A stretch of 64,000 nt of DNA from Alteribacter lacisalsi (GTDB taxonomy: Bacteria > Bacillota > Bacilli > Bacillales > Salisediminibacteriaceae). Shown here in pieces: positions 24,685 to 34,182 of the stretch (its first letter is position 1; each line of letters opens with the position of its first letter). The stretch is taken from contig NZ_PDOF01000002.1 of assembly GCF_003226345.1 (NCBI RefSeq), positions 186,001 through 250,000 on the forward strand. The letters run 5' to 3'. The notes below the pieces were generated by a model. The model saw only the letters and a list, made by a program, of their open reading frames with translations. It was not told where the DNA came from and ran no database searches. The position numbers were made by a program, and so were the translations under genes.

Positions 24685-25020
24685 ATGAATTTATTTACCG
24701 CGATGATCCTCAGCGCAATTCTTTTTTTCACGGCCTACATGCTCGGTGTGAGGAAAAATCTGAACTTCCTTACTCTCTTTATTCTCGGAATGGGAGAGCG
24801 GATGGTCACCGGAGACAGGGAAAAAGTGTGTGTGAGGTTCGCCTGGCTGGCAGCAGTAACAGGCGCGCTTGTACTGATTCATGCTGCCGCCGGCGAATAT
24901 GCCGGATCGGCGCTGACAGCCGTGTCCGGAGCGATCATTCTCAGTATGGCGGTTTTCGCCTTCGCCGGGCTTCTCAAATACGGTTTTCGTGATCACGCGA
25001 AGAGGCCGGAAAAAGACTGA
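24685..25020 (+). CDS. Membrane protein of unknown function
   Basis: 111 residues, about three hydrophobic helices (LFTAMILSAILFFTAYMLG, AWLAAVTGALVLIHAAAG, AIILSMAVFAFAGLL) and a basic tail. GGGGAGAG precedes the ATG. It ends 25 nt before the glucoamylase-like gene and is probably cotranscribed. No family is recognised with confidence. Confidence 0.55.
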   Translation: MNLFTAMILSAILFFTAYMLGVRKNLNFLTLFILGMGERMVTGDREKVCVRFAWLAAVTGALVLIHAAAGEYAGSALTAVSGAIILSMAVFAFAGLLKYGFRDHAKRPEKD

Positions 25021-25045
25021 AGACTTACTTGGAAGAGGTGGAACG

Positions 25046-26968
25046 ATGAAGAAAAAACCATTTTTGATAGACGCCCTTACAGGCAATTCCAAAACACTCG
25101 TATCCTATAATAAAAAAGGACAGATGGAGCGTCTGTTCTGGCCGCGGATCGATTCATTCCAGCAGCTGGAGGAAATCAATATCGGTGTGTACCTACCTAA
25201 GGCGCGCCGAACGACATATTTTCACGAAGACGGCTGGGAGCACAGCCAACGCTATGAGGAAGAAACGAACATTCTTATTAATGAGATCCGTCATGCTCAC
25301 CTGCCGGTAACTGTGACACAGTTCTCCTACGTACTTCCCGACCGTGACGTTATTGTGCACGATTACATATTTAATGGTGATACCGAGGTGCTGGAAGGCG
25401 CTCTCCTCATGGTGGACGCAGCGTTTAATCTTGAGCATCAGTCGCGCTACCAGAGTGTGTATTTCAGCAGGGAAAGCCAGACTCACGTACATTACCTTAA
25501 CAAAACAGCAGTGGCGATCGGTTCAGGGAACGGCGTCGACGGCTTTGAATCCGGGCGAAACGAAATTGGAGCAAGACGAAACGACCTGAATGGCAAGGAG
25601 GAAGTAAACAAGCAGGGAGGCGCCATCTCGTTTCATTTAAACGGTGCTGGAGAGGGACAGGCCGTGTCGGTTCATTTCGCAATGTCTTCAGCGCCAAAAG
25701 AAGCAGAGAGGCTCTGCCGGGAGACTCTCGCCGACAAGCAGGAAACGCTGTACGAACAAACAGCCGCACACTGGCAAAATCATCTTGCTTTAGCTGAAAA
25801 ACAGGAGATAGAGGATCCACTTCGAAAGAAGCTGTACGACCGCTCGCTTCTCACGTTTGCCCTTCTTTATGACAAAGAAAACGGCAGCTTTATCGCCGGC
25901 CCGGAGGTGGATGAAGATTATGTCTACTCCGGTGGCTACGGCTACTGCTGGGGACGGGATGCCGCCTACATTGCCACGGCGGCTGACGTGGCAGGATACC
26001 ATGATATGGTCAAGGCGTTTTACCAGTCAATGCTGGAGATCCAGGAGCCGAATGGATCCTGGAACCAGCGGCACTTTACCGATGGCAGTCTCGCTCCGGT
26101 TTGGGGACTGCAGATTGATGAGCCTGGTTCAATTCTCTGGGGTCTGAGCGGTCATCTGCTCCGGACGGAAAACGAGGCATTCGCTCATAAAGCGTGGCCG
26201 CAGCTGAAGCGCGGCGCGGAATTTCTACTTTCCTTTATTGACGAAGAAACGAAGCTGCCTCTTCCTTCTAAAGACCTCTGGGAAAAAAGGAGCGGAGAGC
26301 ACCAGTACTCCGCAGCTGCCGTGTACGGCGGTCTGAGCGGTGTGGTGAAAGTCGCCCGCTGGCTCGGCATTTCAGAAGAGGATTTTGTGACACGCTGCGA
26401 AGAGGCGTGCCGAGAGATGAAAGAAGCGGTGCTCACCCGGGGATGGAGTGAAGAAGAGCAGTGTTTTCTCCGCTCACTTTATCTCGAAGTGGACGAGCTT
26501 GCCTATTTGCGGGCAAAGGAGTCAGGAGAGGAAGTGGCCTTCAGAGAGGACAAAAACGGCTTCACCAGCTACTACAAAGTGGAGGATCCGACCGTGGACA
26601 TCTCCCTTCTCGGTCTCTCTGTACCGTTTGGTATGATCGATCCTCACGACCCAAAAATGGTCAAAACAGCAGAGAAAATCCGGGAACAGCTCACAAGCCC
26701 CGTCATCGGCGGCATCGAGCGCTTCCCCGGTGACATTTACATCGAAGGCAACCCGTGGATGCTCACGACACTGTGGCTGGCACAGTACTACCAGGCGGTT
26801 GACCGCCATGAGGAAGCGGACGAATTGATCGACTGGGTCGGCAGGTTCACTCCGGAGCTCGGATTGATCCCCGAGCAGGTGGACAAGTTTTCCGGCGAAC
26901 CGGCCTGGGTGATGCCGCTCACGTGGTCCCATGCGATGTATGTGCTGGCACTGAAAGAAAGTAAATAA
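25046..26968 (+). CDS. Glycoside hydrolase family 15 (glucoamylase/glucodextranase-like)
   Basis: A 640-residue cytosolic protein with an N-terminal beta-sandwich part and a C-terminal (alpha/alpha)6 barrel. GYGYCWGRDAAYIA and IDEPGSILWGL are GH15 motifs. Candidate catalytic residues are Glu in DLWEKRSGEH (acid) and Glu in DKFSGEPAWVMPLTWSHA (base). It probably releases glucose from alpha-glucans or trehalose-like glucosides; the exact bond cannot be told. No signal peptide. ATG 25046 follows AGAGGTGG; an earlier in-frame ATG at 24989 lies inside the previous gene. Confidence 0.85.
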   Translation: MKKKPFLIDALTGNSKTLVSYNKKGQMERLFWPRIDSFQQLEEINIGVYLPKARRTTYFHEDGWEHSQRYEEETNILINEIRHAHLPVTVTQFSYVLPDRDVIVHDYIFNGDTEVLEGALLMVDAAFNLEHQSRYQSVYFSRESQTHVHYLNKTAVAIGSGNGVDGFESGRNEIGARRNDLNGKEEVNKQGGAISFHLNGAGEGQAVSVHFAMSSAPKEAERLCRETLADKQETLYEQTAAHWQNHLALAEKQEIEDPLRKKLYDRSLLTFALLYDKENGSFIAGPEVDEDYVYSGGYGYCWGRDAAYIATAADVAGYHDMVKAFYQSMLEIQEPNGSWNQRHFTDGSLAPVWGLQIDEPGSILWGLSGHLLRTENEAFAHKAWPQLKRGAEFLLSFIDEETKLPLPSKDLWEKRSGEHQYSAAAVYGGLSGVVKVARWLGISEEDFVTRCEEACREMKEAVLTRGWSEEEQCFLRSLYLEVDELAYLRAKESGEEVAFREDKNGFTSYYKVEDPTVDISLLGLSVPFGMIDPHDPKMVKTAEKIREQLTSPVIGGIERFPGDIYIEGNPWMLTTLWLAQYYQAVDRHEEADELIDWVGRFTPELGLIPEQVDKFSGEPAWVMPLTWSHAMYVLALKESK

Positions 26969-26973
26969 CAGTG

Positions 26974-27007
26974 AAAGAACCCGCCTTGCATGAAAGGCGG
27001 GTTCTTT
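26974..27007. terminator. Bidirectional terminator
   Basis: AAAGAACCCGCCTT pairs with AAGGCGGGTTCTTT. It serves the GH15 gene and, on the other strand, the PH-domain gene. Confidence 0.85.
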
Positions 27008-27023
27008 AGTGCGAATAGCTGGT

Positions 27024-27377
27024 TTATCTGCAGATTCTTTCTGATAATTTTCTGTAAAATCCCATCACATCTGAACCCTTCATAAAGTTCAGTGCATGCG
27101 TTTCTTTCTTTGTTGCGATTTCAATATTATTGGAAAACGAGAACATGCCTGTTTTTTCGATCGCAATCTCCTCGATTTTTCCGTAGGGAATAGACACGAC
27201 GACCGATCTGGATTTGGAGAGAAGGGAGCGGTCAACGAAGAGAATCCTGTGGCTTGTAAACGCAACAAAATCAACAAGGAGTCCGTAGGTATCCTCCAGT
27301 TCTTCACTGTCGAATAAAAATTCCCGCGCCTGCTCCTGATGCTTCTGGCGATTATCACCTTTTGAGAACAGTCCCAA
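27024..27377 (-). CDS. Bacterial PH-domain protein (PF08000-like)
   Basis: 117 residues built as one pleckstrin-homology-like domain: DFVAFTSHRILFVDR, SIPYGKIEEIAIEKTGMFSF and a C-terminal helix GFYRKLSERIC. Similar single-domain proteins are widespread in Bacillales with no proven role. It is cytosolic by sequence. GGAGGTTTT precedes the ATG. Confidence 0.75.
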   Translation of the reverse strand: MGLFSKGDNRQKHQEQAREFLFDSEELEDTYGLLVDFVAFTSHRILFVDRSLLSKSRSVVVSIPYGKIEEIAIEKTGMFSFSNNIEIATKKETHALNFMKGSDVMGFYRKLSERICR

Positions 27378-27455
27378 ATTAAAACCTCCTGAAAGTAAAA
27401 TGACGTGCTAATGTCCCATCCTACAGGTCAGATAAGCAGGATACAAGTGAGAGAA

Positions 27456-28337
27456 TTACGTGTCAAACTCCTCCACAAACCTTCTCGCCTGCTTTGACAG
27501 GTGGCGCTGCTTGAGCCAGATCACAGCTGACTTGGCCCGCACGTGGGCATCGGTAATCGGAACGGCGGTAAGCTCCGGAGGGTGAAACGAGTCCAGGGTG
27601 GAGACAGGGACTATTGTGGCGCCGACGCCCTTTGCCACGAGGGAAAGCAGCATCGTCACGTCCGGACACTCGCAGATCACCGACGGCTCGAAGCCGTGCT
27701 TTCGGCACTCCTCGAGAATCATTTCGTACTGACCGGCTCCGCTGATCCGGTGAAGCAAAAGAAGCGGGACCCCCTTAAACTGTTCCATTCTCACCCCGCC
27801 CTCAGGAGTCTGCTCCGGCACCTGATCCCGGTGAAATACGCCGACGTACGCTTCGTCCGCCAGCTGTACGTGATCAAATTCCTTCATGGGAAGAGGGAGC
27901 CTCACAATGCCCACTTCGACCTGGCGATTTTTCACCAATTCTCCTATCTGAAACGAATCCCCGTCCCTAAGGAGAAACGTGACACCTGGATACGACTCAC
28001 GAAAACGTCCGAGACGTCCGGGAAGCATGGAGAAACACGATTTGACCGTGCCGACTGCCAGCCTGCCCTTAAGCCCTTCGTCACGTTCCTTCACCTCATC
28101 ACGGATTTCCTCCATTTCAAGCAGGATCCGCTCGGCTTTTTCAAACAGAAACGCACCGGCTTGCGTCAGTGTCATCGTCCGGCCGTGCCGCTCGAACAGC
28201 TGCACATCGAGCTCCGCTTCGAGCTGTTTCAGCTGCTGGGAAAGAGGCGGCTGAGCCATATGCAGGCGTTTGGCCGCCCGAGTGATCTGGCCTTCCTCGG
28301 CGATCGTATAGAAGTATTTGAGCTGCTTCACATCCAC
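27456..28337 (-). CDS. LysR-family transcriptional regulator of the hpa cluster
   Basis: 293 residues: N-terminal winged helix (KQLKYFYTIAEEGQITRAAKRLH, PPLSQQLKQLE) and a periplasmic-binding-like effector domain. It is divergent from the 4-hydroxyphenylacetate operon, the standard place for its activator. The effector is inferred to be 4-hydroxyphenylacetate or a ring-cleavage intermediate. The shared 150-nt gap holds an inverted repeat fitting a LysR site. Confidence 0.85.
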   Translation of the reverse strand: MDVKQLKYFYTIAEEGQITRAAKRLHMAQPPLSQQLKQLEAELDVQLFERHGRTMTLTQAGAFLFEKAERILLEMEEIRDEVKERDEGLKGRLAVGTVKSCFSMLPGRLGRFRESYPGVTFLLRDGDSFQIGELVKNRQVEVGIVRLPLPMKEFDHVQLADEAYVGVFHRDQVPEQTPEGGVRMEQFKGVPLLLLHRISGAGQYEMILEECRKHGFEPSVICECPDVTMLLSLVAKGVGATIVPVSTLDSFHPPELTAVPITDAHVRAKSAVIWLKQRHLSKQARRFVEEFDT

Positions 28338-28358
28338 AAGTCCCGTCTCCTTCCATCT

Positions 28359-28407
28359 ATATCGAAAACATATCGTTTCTATATCAAATCAATATTTCTC
28401 ATATAGT
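28359..28407 (+). promoter_or_regulatory. Candidate LysR operator and promoter of the hpa plus-strand operon
   Basis: ATATCGAAAAC and GTTTCTATAT form an imperfect inverted repeat at 28359-28384. TATAGT at 28402-28407 could be a -10, but no good -35 stands 17 nt before it, which suits an activator-dependent promoter. This is inference from position and symmetry. Confidence 0.45.
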
Positions 28408-28489
28408 GTAGCACATGGTACGTTTAAAATGAGTGAAAATTCGGATTAAAATGACAATCATGTTTTAAAAAAGAGGAGCGGATGTAATC

Positions 28490-29413
28490 ATGAGATACGA
28501 TGAAGCGAAGCAGCGTCTGAGAGGCTCGATCGCCCCGATCGTGACCCCGTTTAAAAAGGACTATTCTATGGATCTTGAAAAGCTTGGTGAACTGATCGAC
28601 TGGCACGTGGACAGCGGCAGCCATGCGGTTTCTGTAACCGGTACAACGGGAGAGCCGAGTTCCCTTACGGTACAGGAGCGGATCACGGTAATGGAAACAG
28701 CTGCAAAATCAGTGAACGGCCGCGTCCCGTTCGTCCCGGGCACCGGCTCCACGAATCATCAGGAAACCCTCGATCTGACGAAAAAAGCCCAGGAAATCGG
28801 GGCCGATGCGGCGCTTGTAATCGTGCCTTACTACAACAAGCCGTCCCAGCATGCCCTGTATAAGCATTTTAAAGCTGTTGCTGAAAGCGTTGACATTCCG
28901 CTGATCGTCTACAACATTCCAGGACGTACGGCTGTGAATCTGGACGTTAAAACGCTGGCCCGTCTCGCGGAGGACTGCCCGAACATTATCGGGGTCAAAG
29001 AATCCAACAAGGACTTTGAACACGTCAACCGTGTGCTTTTAAACTGCGGACGTGATTTTAATCTTTATTCTGGAATTGAGCTGCTCTGCTATCCGATGCT
29101 GGCCATCGGCGGTGCAGGCCACATCAGCGCCACAGCGAACGTGATGCCGGAGAAAGTGGCGGAAATTTACAACGCATGGGAAGAGGGCGATGTGAAGCGT
29201 GCCCAGGATCTTCACTTTGAACTGATGCCGCTGAACGATGTGCTGTTTAAGGACACGAACCCGGCGCCCCTCAAAGCTGCGCTCGGCATGATGGGTAAAA
29301 TCGAACCGGTGCTCCGGATGCCGATGGACCTTCCGTCAGAAGCCCTGCAAAACGAAATCCGCGACGTGCTGAAAACGTACACCGACGTAGCTGACCAGGT
29401 CATTTCACGCTAA
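28490..29413 (+). CDS. DHDPS/NAL-superfamily lyase in the 4-hydroxyphenylacetate operon
   Basis: 307 residues of the dihydrodipicolinate-synthase fold: GTTGEPSSLTVQERI, the catalytic Tyr in IVYNIPGRTAV and the Schiff-base Lys in GVKESNKDF. Annotation pipelines would call it DapA, but it is the first gene of an aromatic-degradation operon whose usual aldolase (HpaI) and hydratase (HpaH) are both absent. The same superfamily includes hydratase-aldolases of naphthalene and phenanthrene breakdown (NahE, PhdJ). I infer it cleaves, and perhaps also hydrates, the C7 intermediate to pyruvate and succinic semialdehyde. AGAGGAGCGG precedes the ATG. Confidence 0.8.
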   Translation: MRYDEAKQRLRGSIAPIVTPFKKDYSMDLEKLGELIDWHVDSGSHAVSVTGTTGEPSSLTVQERITVMETAAKSVNGRVPFVPGTGSTNHQETLDLTKKAQEIGADAALVIVPYYNKPSQHALYKHFKAVAESVDIPLIVYNIPGRTAVNLDVKTLARLAEDCPNIIGVKESNKDFEHVNRVLLNCGRDFNLYSGIELLCYPMLAIGGAGHISATANVMPEKVAEIYNAWEEGDVKRAQDLHFELMPLNDVLFKDTNPAPLKAALGMMGKIEPVLRMPMDLPSEALQNEIRDVLKTYTDVADQVISR

Positions 29414-29431
29414 AACAGAGGAGGCATTCGA

Positions 29432-30961
29432 GTGACAAAATCAACAGAAACCCTGAATCTGATCGAACTTACACACGAATCCCGGCTGGACGATATCCTG
29501 CTTTACATTAACGGCGAGTTTGTGGCCGCCAGCTCCAATGAAACGTTTGAAAATAAAAACCCGTTTACGAACCAGCCGATCAACCGGGTCGCTTCCGGTG
29601 AAAAAGCGGATATCGATATGGCGGTCAGTGCCGCCAGAGCCGCATTTAAAGGGGAATGGGGGAGCCTCAAGCTGAAGGACCGCCTCGCCTATATCAACCG
29701 GATCGCCGATCTGATTGACGAGCACATCGACGAGATCGCCCCGCTTGAGTCCCTTGATACAGGACTGCCGATTCATCAGACGAAGAAGATGGTTGCCCGG
29801 GCAGCGCAGAACTTCCGTTTTTACGCGGAAATGGTGTCTACGCGACTGACCGGAGACGCGTACCAGGTGGACGATGACTTTCTTAACTATACGGTACACA
29901 AACCGGTCGGTGTGGCCGGTCTGATAACGCCATGGAACGCGCCATTTATGCTCGAGACGTGGAAAATCGCCCCGGCACTTGCCACCGGAAACACCGTCGT
30001 CCTGAAGCCGGCCGAATGGTCGCCGCTCACGGCGAATCGTCTCGCTGAAATAATCCACAAAGCGGACCTCCCAAAAGGGGTGTTCAACGTAGTGCACGGC
30101 TACGGAGAAACAGCCGGGGCCGCCCTCGTGGCCCATCCGGACGCGCCGCTCATTTCCTTTACAGGCGAGACGAAAACCGGCTCAGAAATTATGAAAAACG
30201 GCGCCGATCCCCTGAAGCGCTTTTCCATGGAGCTCGGAGGAAAATCCCCGATTATTGTGTTTGACGATGCGGATCTCGACCGGGCGATGGACGCGGTCAC
30301 ATGGGGCATCTTCTCCTTTAACGGAGAGCGCTGCACGGCCAACTCCCGCCTGTTCGTTCACGAGTCGATTTACGATACATTCGTGGAGCAGCTCATGGAG
30401 CGGGTGAAAAACATCCGAGTGGGCGACCCGCTAGATGACAAAACCCAGGTGGGCCCGCTCATTCATACGGAGCACTATGAAAACGTGAAACGGTACCTCG
30501 GCATTGCCAAGGACGAAGGCGCCCAGGTGGTGAGCGGCCATGTGGACGAAGCCCATGCGGACGGCAACTTCGTCCCGCCGACGCTGCTTTTGAACGTGAC
30601 CAACGATATGACAGTCGCACAGGAGGAGATTTTCGGACCGGTCATGTGCGTGATGCCGTTTAAGGACGAATCGCAAGTGATTGAAATGGCGAACGACATC
30701 CGCTACGGTCTTGCGGGCTATGTGTGGACGAACGACATGAAGCGCGGCCACAGAGTCGCCCAGAAAGTCGACGCCGGCATGATGTGGGTGAACTCCCAGA
30801 ACGTCAGGGACCTGCGCACCCCGTTCGGCGGCTCCAAGCACAGCGGCATCGGACGCGAAGGCGGCTACTACGCCTTCGAATTTTACACCGAAATCCAGAT
30901 CGTCCACGTCGCCCTCGGCGACCACCCGATCCCGCAGTTCGGAAAAGAAAAACGGACATAA
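29432..30961 (+). CDS. hpaE: 5-carboxymethyl-2-hydroxymuconate semialdehyde dehydrogenase
   Basis: It oxidises the ring-cleavage semialdehyde with NAD+. A 509-residue aldehyde dehydrogenase with ITPWNAPFMLETWK, SMELGGKSPIIVF and the catalytic cysteine in FNGERCTANSRLF. The assignment among aldehyde dehydrogenases rests on operon context (between the lyase and hpaB). GTG 29432 is the start, with GAGGAGG upstream. Confidence 0.85.
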   Translation: MTKSTETLNLIELTHESRLDDILLYINGEFVAASSNETFENKNPFTNQPINRVASGEKADIDMAVSAARAAFKGEWGSLKLKDRLAYINRIADLIDEHIDEIAPLESLDTGLPIHQTKKMVARAAQNFRFYAEMVSTRLTGDAYQVDDDFLNYTVHKPVGVAGLITPWNAPFMLETWKIAPALATGNTVVLKPAEWSPLTANRLAEIIHKADLPKGVFNVVHGYGETAGAALVAHPDAPLISFTGETKTGSEIMKNGADPLKRFSMELGGKSPIIVFDDADLDRAMDAVTWGIFSFNGERCTANSRLFVHESIYDTFVEQLMERVKNIRVGDPLDDKTQVGPLIHTEHYENVKRYLGIAKDEGAQVVSGHVDEAHADGNFVPPTLLLNVTNDMTVAQEEIFGPVMCVMPFKDESQVIEMANDIRYGLAGYVWTNDMKRGHRVAQKVDAGMMWVNSQNVRDLRTPFGGSKHSGIGREGGYYAFEFYTEIQIVHVALGDHPIPQFGKEKRT

Positions 30962-31004
30962 CCGTTTCATTCTATAAAGTCAAAGCAGCAAGAACTTGAA
31001 AAAT

Positions 31005-31120
31005 GAAGCGGAAAGCGGCGACTCCAGCGGGAAAAGCAAGAGGCGAAGACCCCGCAGGGTGATCTTCCCGAGGAGGCTGAGGCCAAGACCTGCGGAAAAC
31101 GTCCGCCTGCAGCGGAATTG
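31005..31120 (+). repeat. GC-rich intergenic repeat element, copy 2 (about 115 bp)
   Basis: Same orientation and nearly the same sequence as 6641-6753, placed between hpaE and hpaB. It starts AAGCGGAAAGCGGCGACTCC and ends GTCCGCCTGCAGCGGAATT. A possible fragment matching only its right end lies at 56191-56215. No coding potential is seen. Confidence 0.8.
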
Positions 31121-31216
31121 ATTGTAGCTGTGATCTTCTTGAGCAATAGAAAAGAGGATCATAGAGCCGAAGGCTGCTGTTTAATAACTTTGAAGATTCA
31201 CAAAGGAGGAACCCAA

Positions 31217-32692
31217 ATGCCAGCCAAGACTGGACAGGAATATATCAGCCGCCTCAAACAGGCGAGCAACAACATCTACCTGCACGGCGAGCGAGTGAGC
31301 GACGTGACCGAGCATCCGGGACTGAAAAACGTCGTCAAATCAATGGCGCGCCTTTATGATCTCCAGCATGAAAAACCGGAAAAAATGCTCTATACCTCCC
31401 CGACGAGCGGAGAAAAGGCCGGCATGACGTTCATGCAGCCGAAAACGATCGACGACCTGATCGCCCGCCGTGAAGCGATCCAGGAGTGGGCCCGTACGTC
31501 AGGCGGAATGATGGGGCGCTCGCCCGATTACCTGAACGCTGAAGTCATGGCGATGGGTGTAAACAATAAGCTCTTTGCCGAAGACGACCAGATGTTTGCC
31601 GACAACGCGGCGAAGTACTACGAGTACGCCCGTGAGAACGACATCAGCCTGACCCATACGCTCATTCACCCTCAGGTGAACCGGGCAAAAGCCCAGCACG
31701 AGCAGAAGGACGCCAACGTGGCGCTTCACCTGGTGGAAAAAAAGAAAGACGGCATCATCGTTGACGGGATCCGCCTCCTCGCTACCCAGGGCGGCATTAC
31801 GGATGAAATCCTCGTGTTTCCGTCCACCGTTAAAAAGTCGGGCGAGCACGATGATCCGTACTCGGTTGCCTTTGCGATTCCAAATAACACGCCTGGGCTC
31901 AAATTCCTCAGCCGGGAGTCATTTGACTACGGCAAAAGCGAATGGGATCACCCGCTCAGCTCCAAGTTTGAAGAAGGAGACGCGATCGTCAGCTTTGAAA
32001 ACGTGTTTGTCCCATGGGAGCGCGTGTTTGTGTGCGGCAACTCAAGCATCTGTAACCGGACGTTCCTTGAAACGAACGCGGTCGTGCATATGTCCCACCA
32101 GGTGGTGGCGAAAAATATCGTGAAAACCGAGTTCCTTCTCGGCACGATTTTAAGCGTGATGGATTCGATCGGCATCGACCAGTTCCAGCACGTGAAAGAC
32201 AAAGGAACTGAAGTGATGCTTGCACTGGAAACAATGAAATCCCACCTGTTCCGCGCCGAGCATAACGCGAAGCCGGACGCCTCCGGGACAATGACACCGG
32301 ATTTTGAAGCGCTCAATGCGGCCCGCAACTGGTATCCGCGCATCTACCCTCGCATGGTGGAAATCCTCCGGGTGCTCGGGGCGTCCGGTATGATGGGCAT
32401 TCCAACCGAAGCGGACTTCCATCACGAGGACATCGGACCGATTCTTCACCGGGGTCTTCAGGGGAAAAATCTTGAAGGCTACGAGCGTGTGCAGCTGTTC
32501 CGTCTCGCATGGGATATGACGATGAGTGCATTCGGCAGCCGTCAGATGCACTATGAATACTACTTTTTTGGCGACCCGGTCAAAATGGGCATGGCTTATT
32601 TCGATCAGTACGAAAAGGACGAATACAAGCAGTACGTCTATGATTTTCTTAAAGAAACAAAATCCACGAAACCTGGCGCTTTAAACGTTTAG
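31217..32692 (+). CDS. hpaB: 4-hydroxyphenylacetate 3-monooxygenase, oxygenase subunit
   Basis: It hydroxylates 4-hydroxyphenylacetate to 3,4-dihydroxyphenylacetate with reduced flavin. 491 residues, the normal size of the FADH2-dependent HpaB family: EYISRLKQASNNIYLHGERV, FPSTVKKSGEHDDPYSVAF and GFMG-like end region with GKNLEGYERVQLFRLAWDM are typical (each quoted in part). ATG 31217 follows CAAAGGAGG; the open frame to 31118 runs into the repeat element and is not used. Its reductase partner is hpaC, two genes on. Confidence 0.93.
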   Translation: MPAKTGQEYISRLKQASNNIYLHGERVSDVTEHPGLKNVVKSMARLYDLQHEKPEKMLYTSPTSGEKAGMTFMQPKTIDDLIARREAIQEWARTSGGMMGRSPDYLNAEVMAMGVNNKLFAEDDQMFADNAAKYYEYARENDISLTHTLIHPQVNRAKAQHEQKDANVALHLVEKKKDGIIVDGIRLLATQGGITDEILVFPSTVKKSGEHDDPYSVAFAIPNNTPGLKFLSRESFDYGKSEWDHPLSSKFEEGDAIVSFENVFVPWERVFVCGNSSICNRTFLETNAVVHMSHQVVAKNIVKTEFLLGTILSVMDSIGIDQFQHVKDKGTEVMLALETMKSHLFRAEHNAKPDASGTMTPDFEALNAARNWYPRIYPRMVEILRVLGASGMMGIPTEADFHHEDIGPILHRGLQGKNLEGYERVQLFRLAWDMTMSAFGSRQMHYEYYFFGDPVKMGMAYFDQYEKDEYKQYVYDFLKETKSTKPGALNV

Positions 32693-32709
32693 GAAAGGAG
32701 GTTCGGCAG

Positions 32710-33702
32710 ATGGAAGCGAATATTATTCGTACGGGCCGGGTAGTGCTCCACGTAGCCGACCTGGACCGCTCACGGAAATTCTACGTGGATGCCCTCGGGT
32801 TGATCGAAACGGAAACCCGCGGTGATGAGCTTTATCTCAGAGGGCTTGAGGAGCACAACCACCACTCGATCGTCCTGAAAAAAAGCAGTGAACCTCGTGT
32901 GGAGGTGATCAGCTACAAGGTGATGAGCGATTCGGATCTTGACCGGCTGGAGGAACTGTTTAATGCCAAAGGCATGAAAACGAAGTGGCTGGAAAAAGGC
33001 AGTCAGCACGCGGTTGGACGTACTCTCAGAACGCAGGATCCGTCCGGCATGCCGGTAGAGTTTTATGCTGAAATGGATACCGTGGAGCGCATGCTTCAGC
33101 GCTATGACCTGTACAAAGGCGCTCGCATCCAGCGGATCGATCATTTTAACTGCATGGTCCGTGACGTGGAGAAAGCATATCACTTTTACATTGATGAGCT
33201 CGGGTTTGCCTGCTCGGAATACACGGCCGCAGAAGACGAGCGGATCTGGGCGGCGTGGCTTCACCGGAAACCGAGCGTTCACGATGTGGCGTTTATGAAC
33301 GGCAAGGGGCCGCGTCTTCACCACACTGGCTTCTGGCTGAGCGATCAGCTGAGCCTGATTCATGCCTGTGACGTACTCGCGTCCATGGGCTACACGCAGA
33401 ATATCGAACGGGGACCGGGACGCCACGGACTCTCCAATGCGTTCTTCCTCTATCTCCGTGACCCGGACGGTCACCGCATCGAGCTGTATAATGGCGATTA
33501 CCTGACGAGCGACCCGGACTTCAAGCCGGTCAGATGGGACATTAACGACCCGCGCCGCCAGACGTTCTGGGGTCACGCAGCACCGGACAGCTGGTTTGAA
33601 GAAGCATCGGAAGTGATGAATCTGTTTGCCGAAGAGGACGAAACCGTCATGGAAATCGGGGAGCCGACACTCAAACAGCGCAAACCGACGTTTGTGATTT
33701 AA
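32710..33702 (+). CDS. hpaD: 3,4-dihydroxyphenylacetate 2,3-dioxygenase (type I extradiol)
   Basis: It opens the aromatic ring of homoprotocatechuate. 330 residues with two VOC modules (RVVLHVADLDRSRKFYVDAL; IDHFNCMVRDVEKAYHFYI). The Fe/Mn ligands are His in IDHFNCMV, His in LHHTGFWL and Glu in RIELYNGDY, as in the Brevibacterium-type enzyme. AAAGGAGG precedes ATG 32710. Confidence 0.93.
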   Translation: MEANIIRTGRVVLHVADLDRSRKFYVDALGLIETETRGDELYLRGLEEHNHHSIVLKKSSEPRVEVISYKVMSDSDLDRLEELFNAKGMKTKWLEKGSQHAVGRTLRTQDPSGMPVEFYAEMDTVERMLQRYDLYKGARIQRIDHFNCMVRDVEKAYHFYIDELGFACSEYTAAEDERIWAAWLHRKPSVHDVAFMNGKGPRLHHTGFWLSDQLSLIHACDVLASMGYTQNIERGPGRHGLSNAFFLYLRDPDGHRIELYNGDYLTSDPDFKPVRWDINDPRRQTFWGHAAPDSWFEEASEVMNLFAEEDETVMEIGEPTLKQRKPTFVI

Positions 33703-33715
33703 GGAGGGAAAAGGA

Positions 33716-34180
33716 ATGGACGATCAGCTTTTTAAACGGGCGATGGGGAAATTCGCCACTGGGGTAACGGTGGTGACAACAGAAGTTGGGGATAAAGTGC
33801 ACGGCATGACAGCGAACGCTTTTATGAGCGTATCGCTCGATCCAAAACTGATTCTCATCAGTGTGGCGAACCGGGCGATGATGAAGGGGTATCTGGACGA
33901 CTCCGGGAGCTTCGCCGTCTCGATTCTCGCCCACAAACAGGCCGACCTGAGCATGTATTTTGCCGGGCAGAAAAAAGACGACAAAAGCGTCGATTTTGAC
34001 GTGTTCGACAATATGCCGGTACTTCACGGTTCGGTTGCCACGATCACGTGTGATGTGCACAACACCCACCTTGAAGGGGACCACACCCTTTATGTGGGAA
34101 AAGTGCGTGACATCCGTGTGGATGACGAGACAAAGCCACTGGCCTATTTTTCAGGCAAATACTACAATCTGACAGAATAG
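33716..34180 (+). CDS. hpaC: Flavin reductase component of 4-hydroxyphenylacetate monooxygenase
   Basis: 154 residues of the FMN-binding split-barrel flavin reductase family (MGKFATGVTVVTTEVGD, GMTANAFMSVSLDPKLILISV). It supplies reduced flavin to HpaB. Last gene of the plus-strand operon, followed by a strong bidirectional terminator. GGAGGGAAAAGG precedes the ATG. Confidence 0.93.
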   Translation: MDDQLFKRAMGKFATGVTVVTTEVGDKVHGMTANAFMSVSLDPKLILISVANRAMMKGYLDDSGSFAVSILAHKQADLSMYFAGQKKDDKSVDFDVFDNMPVLHGSVATITCDVHNTHLEGDHTLYVGKVRDIRVDDETKPLAYFSGKYYNLTE

Positions 34181-34182
34181 AA

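Noticed and set aside
28490-29413. Housekeeping dapA for lysine synthesis
   Set aside because: The fold fits, but the operon is for aromatic degradation, next to a divergent LysR gene; the lysine role is less likely.
31005-31120. Insertion sequence
   Set aside because: The element is only about 115 bp, has no transposase frame and no visible target duplication, so it is listed as a repeat.
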